A stretch of DNA of 64,000 bases, taken from UBA8296 sp031581145 (GTDB lineage Bacteria > Bacteroidota > Rhodothermia > Balneolales > Balneolaceae). A program made the translations under genes and the position numbers. The notes under the pieces are model-generated. The model had not been told where the DNA came from. It was given only the letters and a program-made list of their open reading frames with translations, and did no database searches. This document shows, one piece after another, positions 44,726 through 53,119 of the stretch (position 1 is the stretch's first letter; each line of letters begins with the position of its first letter). The stretch covers positions 19,373 to 83,372 of the forward strand of contig JAVLBP010000006.1 in assembly GCA_031581145.1 (NCBI GenBank). The letters are read 5' to 3'.

Positions 44726-45298
44726 TTATGAACGGGAGGATTTAGGCGCCACGTCATAGCCAGCGTCCACCTCATTGGCATCAATAGAGGCAAGTTTTGC
44801 GTTGTGAAGAGCACGTTTAAACGCAGAAATTCGGTCAATAAACAAGATGCCTTCTAGGTGATCCATTTCGTGTAAGAAGACACGTGCGGTCCACCCACGC
44901 AGACTCATTTCATGCGTCTCAAAAGACGCATCTTGGAATCGGACTGTAACATCGCTTGGTCGACTGACCTGATCACGTAGATCCGGCAGGCTCAAACAAC
45001 CCTCTTCAAACGTGACCAAATCGTCGGATTCAGATAGAATCTCAGGATTGAGTATAACTCGACGTCCTATGGGGGTTGACTCAGAGGGGGTCTCGTCGTC
45101 AAGACCATCAGCATCGATCACAAAAAGTCGAATCGATCGACCCACTTGCGGAGCTGCAAGCCCCAGTCCCTTGGCTTGACTCATCGTATCAAACATATCT
45201 TGGATAAACGTGTCAAGGTTTGGCGTGTTTTTTGTCACAGGCTTTGCGACCTGTTTCAATACTGGATCATTGTATGTGACAATTGGGCGGACAGCCAT
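44726..45298 (-). CDS. def: Peptide deformylase
   Basis: 190 residues from the ATG at 45298. The three motifs are intact: GLGLAAPQVG (near 44-53), EEGCLSLPD with the metal ligand C101, and HEMDH with H143, E144 and H147. An Fe2+ or Zn2+ hydrolase, it removes the N-formyl group from new proteins. A longer reading frame runs upstream to 45505, but that part overlaps ruvX in another frame and has no deformylase character, so it is not included. It pairs with fmt. Confidence 0.96.
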   Translation of the reverse strand: MAVRPIVTYNDPVLKQVAKPVTKNTPNLDTFIQDMFDTMSQAKGLGLAAPQVGRSIRLFVIDADGLDDETPSESTPIGRRVILNPEILSESDDLVTFEEGCLSLPDLRDQVSRPSDVTVRFQDASFETHEMSLRGWTARVFLHEMDHLEGILFIDRISAFKRALHNAKLASIDANEVDAGYDVAPKSSRS

Positions 45299-45321
45299 AG
45301 ATCTAGAATCATTTATACGTT

Positions 45322-45753
45322 TCAGCCACGCTGGTCGAGGTACCTTTGTAAGATAACGGCTGCAGCGGTAGAATCCACTGCCCCCTTTTGGGCACGTTTC
45401 TTCTTTGCAATGCCGGACTGAACCATCTGTTGCATGGCTTCTTGCGATGAGCCAAATTCGTCTTGATGATAAATAGGAACAGTAGGAAAGGTTTGCTGAA
45501 GCCATAATTCAACATGACGCACCTCCTTCATGGACGAGCTAGGGCTACCATCGGCTTGAAGTGGCCAGCCCAGCACAAATCCAGCAACACCGGGTGAAGG
45601 TTCCGCACCAATAAGTTCACGGAGCTTCTCCTTCAATTTTTCCTTTGAATACGTCCCAACGACCGAGGGAATCATCTGTAATCGATCCGTCCAAGCAAGA
45701 CCACACCGCTTAGCGCCAATGTCGAGACCTACGAGTCGCCCTTTATCCGTCAA
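45322..45753 (-). CDS. ruvX: Putative pre-16S rRNA nuclease / Holliday junction resolvase (YqgF)
   Basis: 143 residues of the RNase H-like YqgF family: LVGLDIGAKRCGLAWTD at the N-terminus holds the acidic D11, VLGWPLQADG lies in the middle and YHQDEFGSSQEA near the C-terminus. Members process pre-16S rRNA 5' ends. It lies 24 bases upstream of def and five bases after the HU-family gene, in one minus-strand run. Confidence 0.92.
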   Translation of the reverse strand: MTDKGRLVGLDIGAKRCGLAWTDRLQMIPSVVGTYSKEKLKEKLRELIGAEPSPGVAGFVLGWPLQADGSPSSSMKEVRHVELWLQQTFPTVPIYHQDEFGSSQEAMQQMVQSGIAKKKRAQKGAVDSTAAAVILQRYLDQRG

Positions 45754-45758
45754 TCCAA

Positions 45759-46064
45759 TCAGTCTAGTGGCTGGCGCAAAAAATCTTTAAGCTTTCTGCT
45801 GGGCTTAAAATGTGTTTTTCGATGACTCGGTACGTAAATAATCTCGTTAGTCTTTGGGTTTCTAGCCTTAGGCTTAGCCTTGGTTTCTTTGACTTCAAAC
45901 ACCCCAAAATCTCTCAACTCAATTCTACATTCGGGGCTTGCCATCAACATGGTCCCCCGTATAGAATCGATCACCGCATCGACATACGGCTCTGCTTGAT
46001 TTAAAGGCACCTGCATCGTTTCTGAGACCCTACGTACAAGGTCTTTTTTTGTATACGTCATCAT
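45759..46064 (-). CDS. HU/IHF family DNA-binding protein
   Basis: 101 residues. MTYTKKDLVRRVSETMQVPL opens the helical dimerisation part. FGVFEVKETKAKPKARNPKT is the beta arm with the RNPKT DNA-inserting tip, followed by VPSHRKTHFKPSRKLKDFL. It bends DNA as a dimer in the nucleoid. GGAG lies a few bases before the start. It begins the ruvX-def-fmt run. IHF-like spacing is suggested by the tail, but HU versus IHF cannot be decided. Confidence 0.93.
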   Translation of the reverse strand: MMTYTKKDLVRRVSETMQVPLNQAEPYVDAVIDSIRGTMLMASPECRIELRDFGVFEVKETKAKPKARNPKTNEIIYVPSHRKTHFKPSRKLKDFLRQPLD

Positions 46065-46083
46065 ATCTCCATCCCTTATTAAT

Positions 46084-46099
46084 CAGTTTTCCCAAACTG
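46084..46099. promoter_or_regulatory. Short inverted repeat in the HU-gene leader
   Basis: CAGTTT, four bases and AAACTG form a perfect 6-bp hairpin about 20 bases upstream of the HU-family start. Further upstream on the minus strand is an AT-rich TTTTGTATATTTATAG that could hold the promoter. It may be an autoregulatory leader element; this is a weak call. Confidence 0.35.
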
Positions 46100-46155
46100 T
46101 TTCTCCACTATAAATATACAAAAGATGGGAAAGGACGCTAATATTAAGGTCACTT

Positions 46156-48396
46156 TTACTCAAATCGGTGCGCAGTTCGGATCCCCTCTACACGTTTGAG
46201 CTTCTCCATGATTTGGCCCAAATGACTCAAATCGCTCACATAAAGTGTTACGATTCCCTCAAAGACCCCACTATCACTACTCACGTTAATACTCTTCATA
46301 TTGGTTTTCAGAGATTTTGATAGCACATCGGTGAGATCATTAATGAGACCGACTCGATCCTCTCCAACAAGTTTAATCGCAGCCAAGAATTGCATTTCAG
46401 GCGTCCGCGCCCACGATGCCTCCAAGATTCTTTCCCCGTCCGAATTCATTAAATGGATGGCATTTTTACAAGACGTGCGGTGAATTTTGACATCCCCAGC
46501 TCGACTAATAAACCCCATAACCTCATCACCCGGGATAGGATTGCAACAATTGGCAAAATGATATTTCACATGGTCTAGCCCCCCATCAATCAACAAGGAC
46601 TGTTCATTGATCCCTTTTTTGGCCTCTTGGTTGAACTTTTGGCCAACCTCCTCGAGAGTTGGCGTAAGAATTGAATCGAGCTCTTTTTGCTCCTCCTCTT
46701 TCTCTAAGCGCCCTTTGCTTTTGAAGTCTTTGACCGCTCGATAAAGCTTGCCGAGGTCGTACTTTTCTGCACCTATTTCGTAAAACATCACCTGCAAGCT
46801 ATCAAATCCAAGTTGGTGGGAGACTTTCATGAGCTCTTGGTCAGATAACTCGATATTACTTCTCTTGGCACGCTTTTCCCAAGCTTCACGACCTCGATCT
46901 GAGACTTCCCGCTGGCGCTGTCGCACAAATTGTCGAATCCGAGCCTTGGCTTTGTGCGTCACGACGTCCTCGATCCAATCAGGATTCACATTCACTTTGG
47001 GACCTGTGACAATATCCACCTGGTCCCCAATCTTAAGTTTTTGACGCAATGGCACAAGCTTTCCATTCACCTTGGCCGCCATGGCTCGCTCCCCTACTTC
47101 AGAGTGAATTTCAAAGGCAAAGTCAATGCATGAAGCACCCCTCGGAAGAGTTTTGAGATCCCCCTTAGGGGTAAAAACATAAATTTCATCTTGATAAAGA
47201 TTGAGCTGGAAGTCTTGCACAAACTCCGTAGCAGCCTCCGGGCGTGGGGTATCTAGCACTTCTCGAACCCAACTCACAAACTGTTCCAACGTTTGGGATC
47301 CAGAGTGGCCTCCTTCTTTGTACTTCCAATGAGCCGCAAGTCCACGCTCGGCAATTTCGTCCATTCGTCGCGTACGTATCTGAACTTCCACTCGTTGCCC
47401 CGATCTGGTAATCACCGTCGTGTGAAGCGATTGATACCCATTGGCCTTGGGCACAGATATAAAATCGCGAAACCGTTTTGGAATAGGTGTATACCAATCC
47501 GTGATCATGGAGTATACTCTCCAACAATCCTCTTTGGTGTGTGGTTTTTCAAGAATCACGCGAACGGCAAAGAGATCATAAATCTCCTCAAAAGGTTTTT
47601 GTTGCCGCTGCATCTTGCGATAAATCGAATAAATATGCTTCGGACGCCCTTTGATTTCAAACGTTAACCCATGGTCGCGAAGCTCATCCTCAATGGGCTC
47701 CATAAACTCTGAAATGAAGGCTTCACGGGCAGCTTTTTTTTCGCGAAGCTTTCGAGCCACAAAATTGTACGAGTTTGGATCCAGGAGTTTAAAACATAGA
47801 TCCTCAAATTCATTTTTGATTTGATACAGGCCAAAGCGGTGCGCTAAAGGGGCGTACAGATCAAGAGTCTCCGAGGCAATCTTCATCTGCTTCTCTCTGG
47901 GGAGATATTGCAAGGTTCGGATATTATGTAGCCGATCCGCAAACTTGATAAGGACTACCCGAATATCATCTGCCATGGATAGAATCAGCTTCATGAAGGT
48001 CTCAGCCTGCTTGGATTGCCTGTTCTTGAAGACCCCTTCAATTTTGGTCACACCATCGATGAGATTGGCCACGGTCGGGCCAAATACGTCTCGGACGTCA
48101 TCCAATGTCACATGGGTATCCTCGACCGTGTCATGAATAAGTGCCGCAACGACTGACTCCCCATCTATGGAAAGATCACTGGCTACAATCTTGGCAACTT
48201 CTAAGGGATGATGATAATAGGGCTCGCCTGAGGCTCGAGTGGCTCCCTTGTGGGATTGACAAGCCAAGGCAAAGGCATCACGGATCATGGCTTCATCAAC
48301 AAACTCCAAGTGGGTACGACACACATCTAGTAGGTCCGCAAGATGCTTCTCTTGCTCCTTGTCCAACTCAACAATCGCAACCTCTTGTCGTGTCAT
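46156..48396 (-). CDS. RelA/SpoT-type bifunctional (p)ppGpp synthetase/hydrolase
   Basis: 746 residues with the full Rsh layout. The HD hydrolase domain (about 25-200) has HHPLEVAKIV and HDTVEDT. The synthetase (about 240-370) has EIYDLFAVRVI, RFRDFISVPKANGYQSLH and the arginine-rich VEVQIRTRRMDEIAERG. A TGS domain follows near 400-465 (VFTPKGDLKTLPRGASCIDF), then a zinc-finger-like region (FANCCNPIPGDEVMGFIS) and a C-terminal ACT domain. It makes and breaks the stringent-response alarmone. The intact HD motif argues for a bifunctional enzyme. Confidence 0.96.
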   Translation of the reverse strand: MTRQEVAIVELDKEQEKHLADLLDVCRTHLEFVDEAMIRDAFALACQSHKGATRASGEPYYHHPLEVAKIVASDLSIDGESVVAALIHDTVEDTHVTLDDVRDVFGPTVANLIDGVTKIEGVFKNRQSKQAETFMKLILSMADDIRVVLIKFADRLHNIRTLQYLPREKQMKIASETLDLYAPLAHRFGLYQIKNEFEDLCFKLLDPNSYNFVARKLREKKAAREAFISEFMEPIEDELRDHGLTFEIKGRPKHIYSIYRKMQRQQKPFEEIYDLFAVRVILEKPHTKEDCWRVYSMITDWYTPIPKRFRDFISVPKANGYQSLHTTVITRSGQRVEVQIRTRRMDEIAERGLAAHWKYKEGGHSGSQTLEQFVSWVREVLDTPRPEAATEFVQDFQLNLYQDEIYVFTPKGDLKTLPRGASCIDFAFEIHSEVGERAMAAKVNGKLVPLRQKLKIGDQVDIVTGPKVNVNPDWIEDVVTHKAKARIRQFVRQRQREVSDRGREAWEKRAKRSNIELSDQELMKVSHQLGFDSLQVMFYEIGAEKYDLGKLYRAVKDFKSKGRLEKEEEQKELDSILTPTLEEVGQKFNQEAKKGINEQSLLIDGGLDHVKYHFANCCNPIPGDEVMGFISRAGDVKIHRTSCKNAIHLMNSDGERILEASWARTPEMQFLAAIKLVGEDRVGLINDLTDVLSKSLKTNMKSINVSSDSGVFEGIVTLYVSDLSHLGQIMEKLKRVEGIRTAHRFE

Positions 48397-48405
48397 ACCA
48401 TGGGG

Positions 48406-49023
48406 CTAAAATTGAAGTTTGAGTCCTAATGAGATCCGGCCATTTTGACTGTAATTGATCTCTTCATCAGTCAAAAATGTGGAAAAACGGTATTCAACAA
48501 ATGGCTTAAGCAAAGGAATCGGTGATATTTCTGTACCTACGAAGATGTTCCCATAAAAACCGTTATCTGAAAGTGACTCCTGAAAGTCTGGCGGAACAGT
48601 CACGGATGAGGGAATGGCATAGTCAATCTTGTAAGACTCATTTCCAAGCCCTACGCCGCCATATGGCTTGACAATTCCTAGATTGACACCCATCAACACA
48701 GCCAACCCAAAATCATAGGAATCGACTTGAGACAAAAATTGCTCTGTTTCAGAGAGTTCCAATTGATCTAACACGGCTTGATCACGCACAGATATCTCAT
48801 CCGCAAACACACTGAGATGCAATCTTGTTTTGAGTGAGATCATAGGGAATCGTTTCAAAAACCCATTCTCAATCATCACCATATACCCTGTTTTGGGCTC
48901 TTCATCACGCAATTCATAGCCACCACCAATCGCAAATTGAGCCTTAGATTGTGATGGAAAGAGAAGTCCCACGAGGAAAAGACATCCTATCATGGGGGCA
49001 AGGGTTGAAATTCGTCGAGGCAT
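48406..49023 (-). CDS. Outer-membrane beta-barrel protein
   Basis: About 205 residues from the ATG at 49023 (an ATG at 49047 is also open). The signal peptide is MIGCLFLVGLLFPSQSKAQ. The mature part begins FAIGGGYELRDEEPKTGY and alternates strands to a final ISLGLKLQF with a C-terminal phenylalanine. It is a small eight-strand-type barrel of unknown role. It is divergent from the cupin gene only about 30 bases away and lies 9 bases from rel. Confidence 0.78.
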   Translation of the reverse strand: MPRRISTLAPMIGCLFLVGLLFPSQSKAQFAIGGGYELRDEEPKTGYMVMIENGFLKRFPMISLKTRLHLSVFADEISVRDQAVLDQLELSETEQFLSQVDSYDFGLAVLMGVNLGIVKPYGGVGLGNESYKIDYAIPSSVTVPPDFQESLSDNGFYGNIFVGTEISPIPLLKPFVEYRFSTFLTDEEINYSQNGRISLGLKLQF

Positions 49024-49054
49024 GGTGTTATACTTTGGAATTGTCATGTAAAAA

Positions 49055-49633
49055 ATGGCTAAAAAGTCAGCAAAAGAAAAGATGACACATCAATCTAGCC
49101 CTGCAAAAGTACCATTATTTGAGACTTCTGAGGTGGCAAGATTATCAAAAGAGGAGATGTTTGAGGCCTTGGTTGAGCGAGTTACGGATCTTGGCTTCAC
49201 GTTGATTGGAGAGGATCGTCATCGCCCTTGGGGAGGATTTTTGCTCGTGGATGAATCACAGGCCCGCATCTTTGCCACGAGCTGGTTTCCGGAATTGGAT
49301 TGGCAACACTTGAAAGGGTACTCCAAACTAAGCCCTAAGTTCCTTTTGGTTGAGCCACATGCTATGTTATCGTGGCAATACCATCATCGTCGCTCCGAAA
49401 TATGGACGCTCATCGCAGGTGAAGCTTCACTGGTTCGGAGCCACACCGATAGTCTGGGTGCGCCCTCCCCGTTACGTCTTGGTGAAATGGTAGAGTTGGC
49501 TTGTAAAGAGCGCCATCGCCTCTTAGGAGATGAACAGTGGGGTATTGTCGCTGAGATTTGGAAGCATGAACTTCCTCAACACCCAAGTGATGAAGACGAT
49601 ATTATACGAGTAGAGGATGCCTACGGCAGGTAA
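49055..49633 (+). CDS. Cupin protein related to type II phosphomannose isomerase
   Basis: 192 residues. RPWGGFLLVD near residue 57 and SPKFLLVEPHAMLSWQYHHR near 92 are the cupin motifs of the PMI type II family, followed by EIWTLIAGEA and a C-terminal VAEIWKHELPQHPSDEDDII. The nucleotidyltransferase half of classical ManC/PMI-II is absent, so it is a stand-alone isomerase-like cupin, possibly mannose 6-phosphate or a related sugar. The lysine-rich N-terminus has no signal peptide. It ends two bases before the end of the convergent GntR gene. Confidence 0.82.
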   Translation: MAKKSAKEKMTHQSSPAKVPLFETSEVARLSKEEMFEALVERVTDLGFTLIGEDRHRPWGGFLLVDESQARIFATSWFPELDWQHLKGYSKLSPKFLLVEPHAMLSWQYHHRRSEIWTLIAGEASLVRSHTDSLGAPSPLRLGEMVELACKERHRLLGDEQWGIVAEIWKHELPQHPSDEDDIIRVEDAYGR

Positions 49634-49635
49634 GC

Positions 49636-50493
49636 TTAAGGTTGCTTATTGTAAAACACCGGGACTATCTCACGTATAGGAGCTTCATCAAATGGTTGAG
49701 CCGCCCCCTGACCATTTGGTTCCACTCTATCGAGCCTCATTTCGTAGGCAAAGGCATCACTTTTATAGTATCGTTTTTGATAAAATATAGGCTTATCGCC
49801 GACGGTGTACGCTATTCGGTGAAGCAAAAGCAAGGCAGCTCCTTCTTCTGTGTCAAGGCAGCGCGCAAGGTCTTTTGTTGCCGTTGTCGAGGTGATTTGG
49901 TAGCACCCACGCATGACAGGAATTTCATAGTCTTCCTCGAGGATGGCAAAAATGGTGCGATTACCAAGGTCTACTTTTTCAATAAGCTGTCCATAAGCAA
50001 ATGGTAGCCAGGTTTCGTCCATTGCTAATGGTGTATCATCTCCAAGGCGTTGTCGATTTAGTTGAAAGACCTTTTGCCCTTCAGTGACACCAAGCTGCTC
50101 GGCTACAGCTGCACTTGCATCCACAACTCCCATGGATAGAACCGTCGATTTCGCCTGCATGCCTGCACGATGCATATCCTCCATAAAATCGGTCAAACGC
50201 ACAAGGGGTTGACGCGTTTTTCCCTTTCCAACAAATGAGCCCAAGCCTTGGCATCTGTAAATCAGACGGCTAGATTCTAAGGTTTGTAAGGCACGCCGAA
50301 CTGTGACGCGACTCACATTAAACATTTCGCTGAGTTGATATTCCGACGGTAACTTTTGATCCGATTCGTACATCCCTTCATCAATATTGGTTTCAATCCA
50401 ATGACTTATTTGCTCATGAAGCGGAAGACCCGGTTTAAGCTCAGAAAGATTGATGGTAGCGCTTTCTTTTTTAGAATTCATTGAATATGGCAC
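49636..50493 (-). CDS. GntR/HutC-family transcriptional regulator
   Basis: 285 residues. A winged HTH spans about 22-90 (QKLPSEYQLSEMFNVSRVTV, RALQTLESSRLIYRCQGLGS). The UTRA effector domain follows (about 105-265: FQLNRQRLGDDTPLAMDETW, LLLHRIAYTVGDKPIFYQKR). HutC members sense small metabolites such as sugar phosphates or amino-acid derivatives. It is divergent from the sulfide:quinone oxidoreductase across 113 bases, so it may control itself and the sulfur operon. That is inferred from position only. The effector is unknown. Confidence 0.9.
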   Translation of the reverse strand: MPYSMNSKKESATINLSELKPGLPLHEQISHWIETNIDEGMYESDQKLPSEYQLSEMFNVSRVTVRRALQTLESSRLIYRCQGLGSFVGKGKTRQPLVRLTDFMEDMHRAGMQAKSTVLSMGVVDASAAVAEQLGVTEGQKVFQLNRQRLGDDTPLAMDETWLPFAYGQLIEKVDLGNRTIFAILEEDYEIPVMRGCYQITSTTATKDLARCLDTEEGAALLLLHRIAYTVGDKPIFYQKRYYKSDAFAYEMRLDRVEPNGQGAAQPFDEAPIREIVPVFYNKQP

Positions 50494-50606
50494 TTTTGGA
50501 GGGGTTTGCGTGGCTTGACCTATACAAAAAAAAGTTTAGTTTACAGTTAGAATGAAGCGTCCAACAGTCATAAATACAAGTAGTAATAACTAAAAAAGGA
50601 TGGACT

Positions 50607-51878
50607 ATGGGTAAACAACAATCTCTAAACACAGTTCAGGGGCAAACCGTTCCGGCAAATCAATTCATGCCATATGCCTCACATCACAAGGTCTTAATCG
50701 TTGGTGCGGGTTCTGCGGGTCTAACCATGGCAGCCATGCTTGCCAAAAAAATGGATTATCCAGACGTAGCGGTCATTGACCCCTCAGAGTCACACTATTA
50801 TCAACCTTTATGGACACTGATTGGTGCTGGTGTCTATGATAAAGAAAAATCACTAAAGCCTATGGCAGAGGTGATTCCAGATGACGTGACATGGATCAAA
50901 GATGCGGCGTCCACATTTTTTCCTGAGCAAAACATGGTAACCACTCAATCAGGAAAAGCGTATTCGTATGAGCAACTTATCGTAGCACCTGGTATTCAAA
51001 TCAATTGGGATGGCATTCCTGGATTGCTTGACAATCTTGGCAAAAATGGAGTGTGCAGTAATTATTCCTACAGAGATGTTGAGTATACACACGAGTGCAT
51101 GAAATCACTTCAGAAGGGGGATACGGCTATCTTCACACAGCCTGCGACGCCTATTAAATGTGGTGGTGCTCCTCAAAAAATCATGTATTTGACCTGCGAT
51201 CACTTAAAGAACCAAGGTCGATTGAATGATGTTGAGGTCCTCTTCAATTCTGCCGGTGGTATCATTTTTGGCGTACCTGAGTTTGCCAAAGTGCTCAACG
51301 AGGTGATAGACAAATATGGCTTGACCACCAACTTTAAGCACAATCTTGTGGCTATCCACGGGGACAAGAAAGAGGCTGATTTTGTTATTACAAAAGAAGA
51401 TGGGTCAACGGAGGAAAAAACCTTCAAGTACGACATGCTTCATGTCACTCCACCTATGCAAGCGCCAGAGTTTGTCAAAAATAGTTCTTTGTCCAATGAA
51501 GCTGGATGGGTAGAAGTAGACAAGGAAACACTCCAACATGTACGCTACTCAAATGTCTTTAGTTTGGGAGATGTCGCAAGCACACCAAATGCCAAAACTG
51601 GTGCTGCGGTTCGTAAACAGGCACAAGTCCTCGGACATAACATGATGCAGTACATGAAGTATGGAGAGATCAAATCGCCTAAGAAGTACAATGGGTATGG
51701 GTCTTGCCCACTCATCACTGGGTATGGAAAAACCGTTCTGGCTGAATTTGACTATGACAATAACCCAACACCATCCTTCCCATTCGACCAGGCTCGTGAA
51801 CGATGGGATATGTACATGGTCAAGAAGCATGGAATTCCATTTTTGTATTGGAATTTGATGATTAAAGGAAATCCATAA
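50607..51878 (+). CDS. sqr: Sulfide:quinone oxidoreductase, type II-like
   Basis: 423 residues. An FAD-binding Rossmann motif VGAGSAGLTMA lies at about 32-42. ESHYYQPLWTLIGAG is the conserved SQR block. Two redox cysteines are seen: C185 in PIKCGGAPQK and C367 in GSCPLITG, the arrangement of type II (mitochondrial SQOR-like) enzymes. It oxidises sulfide to a persulfide or polysulfide and passes electrons to the quinone pool at the inner membrane. AAGGA six bases before the ATG fixes the start. It opens the sulfur module that continues with the YeeE pair and the persulfide dioxygenase. Confidence 0.94.
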   Translation: MGKQQSLNTVQGQTVPANQFMPYASHHKVLIVGAGSAGLTMAAMLAKKMDYPDVAVIDPSESHYYQPLWTLIGAGVYDKEKSLKPMAEVIPDDVTWIKDAASTFFPEQNMVTTQSGKAYSYEQLIVAPGIQINWDGIPGLLDNLGKNGVCSNYSYRDVEYTHECMKSLQKGDTAIFTQPATPIKCGGAPQKIMYLTCDHLKNQGRLNDVEVLFNSAGGIIFGVPEFAKVLNEVIDKYGLTTNFKHNLVAIHGDKKEADFVITKEDGSTEEKTFKYDMLHVTPPMQAPEFVKNSSLSNEAGWVEVDKETLQHVRYSNVFSLGDVASTPNAKTGAAVRKQAQVLGHNMMQYMKYGEIKSPKKYNGYGSCPLITGYGKTVLAEFDYDNNPTPSFPFDQARERWDMYMVKKHGIPFLYWNLMIKGNP

Positions 51879-51904
51879 ACATTTGGTATACAGGTAGGTC
51901 AGGT

Positions 51905-51923
51905 TCCAAGCACCATGCTTGGA
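51905..51923 (+). terminator. Hairpin after sqr, possible attenuator or processing site
   Basis: TCCAAGC, five bases and GCTTGGA form a perfect 7-bp stem 26 bases after the sqr stop. No T-run follows, so it is not a classical intrinsic terminator. It could weaken read-through or protect the 3' end of sqr mRNA. Confidence 0.35.
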
Positions 51924-51938
51924 GCTTGGCTTGTGTGA

Positions 51939-51984
51939 ACTTGTATTAACAAGTATTGACATTATCAAATAAATACTTTATGTT
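51939..51984 (+). promoter_or_regulatory. Candidate promoter with adjoining inverted repeat before the YeeE genes
   Basis: ACTTGT-ATTA-ACAAGT (51939-51954) is a perfect 6-bp inverted repeat ending one base before TTGACA (51956-51961). TATGTT follows after 17 bases (51979-51984). This is a near-ideal sigma-70 -35/-10 pair with a likely operator beside the -35. It lies 48 bases ahead of the first YeeE-type gene. The ACTTGTATT core also occurs, inverted, upstream of sqr (50573-50581). Confidence 0.5.
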
Positions 51985-52031
51985 CTCTATTGAAGTGAAT
52001 CAATCATGCAACAAAAGACAAAAGCAACTTC

Positions 52032-52592
52032 ATGGAATTTTTAACACAACCGTGGCCCTGGTACATTGCCGGACCCATCATTGGTTTAATGGTACCCATT
52101 ATGCTACTGATCTCAGGGAGGCAATTTGGCTTCTCAGAGAACCTTCGTCACATTTGCGCGTCTTGTAATGTCGCCAATGTGGACTTTTTCAATTACGACT
52201 GGAAAGCCAAAGGAGCTTGGAATCTGATGTTCTCGATCGGTGTTATCCTTGGTGGATTCATCGGTGGGGTTCTGTTTGCAAACCCAAATGCTGTAGAATT
52301 ATCCGCTGGGGCAATAGACAAACTCCAAGGGTTTGGGCTTACCAATTTTGATGGATTTGTCCCTGTTGAGCTCTTTACATGGGGCGCTCTTCAGAGCAAT
52401 CCAGGTTTATGGGCTGTATTAGGAGTGGGTGGATTTTTGGTCGGCTTTGGCACGCGCTATGCTGGTGGGTGCACCTCAGGTCATGCCATTTCGGGGCTTT
52501 CGAATCTACAGCTCGCTTCGTTGATCGCGGTCATTGGCTTTTTTATAGGAGGGCTTTTGATGACGTACCTGATTCTTCCCAACATCATTTAA
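52032..52592 (+). CDS. YeeE/YedE family sulfur transporter, first subunit
   Basis: 186 residues with about four or five transmembrane helices. The family motif RYAGGCTSGHAISGLS carries the key cysteine. An extra CASC near residue 43 is present. YeeE/YedE proteins import thiosulfate or related sulfur species through cysteine relays. This is half-size, and the partner half follows 15 bases later, so the two likely form one transporter. It lies between sqr and the persulfide dioxygenase. Confidence 0.88.
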   Translation: MEFLTQPWPWYIAGPIIGLMVPIMLLISGRQFGFSENLRHICASCNVANVDFFNYDWKAKGAWNLMFSIGVILGGFIGGVLFANPNAVELSAGAIDKLQGFGLTNFDGFVPVELFTWGALQSNPGLWAVLGVGGFLVGFGTRYAGGCTSGHAISGLSNLQLASLIAVIGFFIGGLLMTYLILPNII

Positions 52593-52607
52593 TTCGAGGA
52601 CTAACAC

Positions 52608-53033
52608 ATGAGAGCAAAAGATCTTATAACCTTTTTTATCCTTGGAATCTTCTTTGGCTTCATCTTAATGAAAGCCGAGGTTATTTCATGGTTCCGCATC
52701 CAAGAGATGTTCTTTTTTGACAGCTTCCACATGTACGGCGTGATTGGCTCCGCAATCGCTGTAGGGGCCCTAGGCATCATTTGGATTAAAAAGAGTAACG
52801 TAAAAGACTCCGATGGCAACCCCATCACCATTCCACCAAAGGACCCATCACAAGTGACCCGTTATATCGTGGGTGGCTCCATTTTTGGATTAGGTTGGTC
52901 GTTAATCGGAGCTTGTCCTGCACCGATGTTCACGTTGGTTGGTGCGGGCGCTACCGTGTTTGTGGTGCCGATACTCACGGCCATCTTGGGAACGTATGTC
53001 TATGGAATGGTGCGTCACCAGATTCCCCATTGA
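52608..53033 (+). CDS. YeeE/YedE-like (DUF6691-type) sulfur transporter, second subunit
   Basis: 141 residues with about four helices (FFILGIFFGFILMKAE, IVGGSIFGLGWSLIGACPAP). The conserved cysteine is in GACPAPMFTLVGAG. It belongs to the DUF6691 half of split YeeE/YedE pairs, common in bacteria with sulfide or persulfide metabolism. It follows the first half by 15 bases and is almost certainly its partner. The exact sulfur species carried is unknown. Confidence 0.86.
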   Translation: MRAKDLITFFILGIFFGFILMKAEVISWFRIQEMFFFDSFHMYGVIGSAIAVGALGIIWIKKSNVKDSDGNPITIPPKDPSQVTRYIVGGSIFGLGWSLIGACPAPMFTLVGAGATVFVVPILTAILGTYVYGMVRHQIPH

Positions 53034-53108
53034 TAAAGAGCATTTCTCAACAGCTTTTAAATAGTTAACAATCAAGCAATCATTAAATCATCAAGTCATA
53101 AAACAAAC

Positions 53109-53113
53109 AGGAG
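53109..53113 (+). promoter_or_regulatory. Shine-Dalgarno site of the persulfide dioxygenase gene
   Basis: AGGAG lies six bases before the ATG at 53120, which decides that start. Strong sites like this are uncommon in the window and suggest high translation of this gene. Confidence 0.65.
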
Positions 53114-53119
53114 TTCATT

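Noticed and set aside
45299..45505. N-terminal extension of def
   Set aside because: The extra 69 codons overlap ruvX in another frame and match no deformylase; the internal ATG at 45298 gives a standard-length enzyme.
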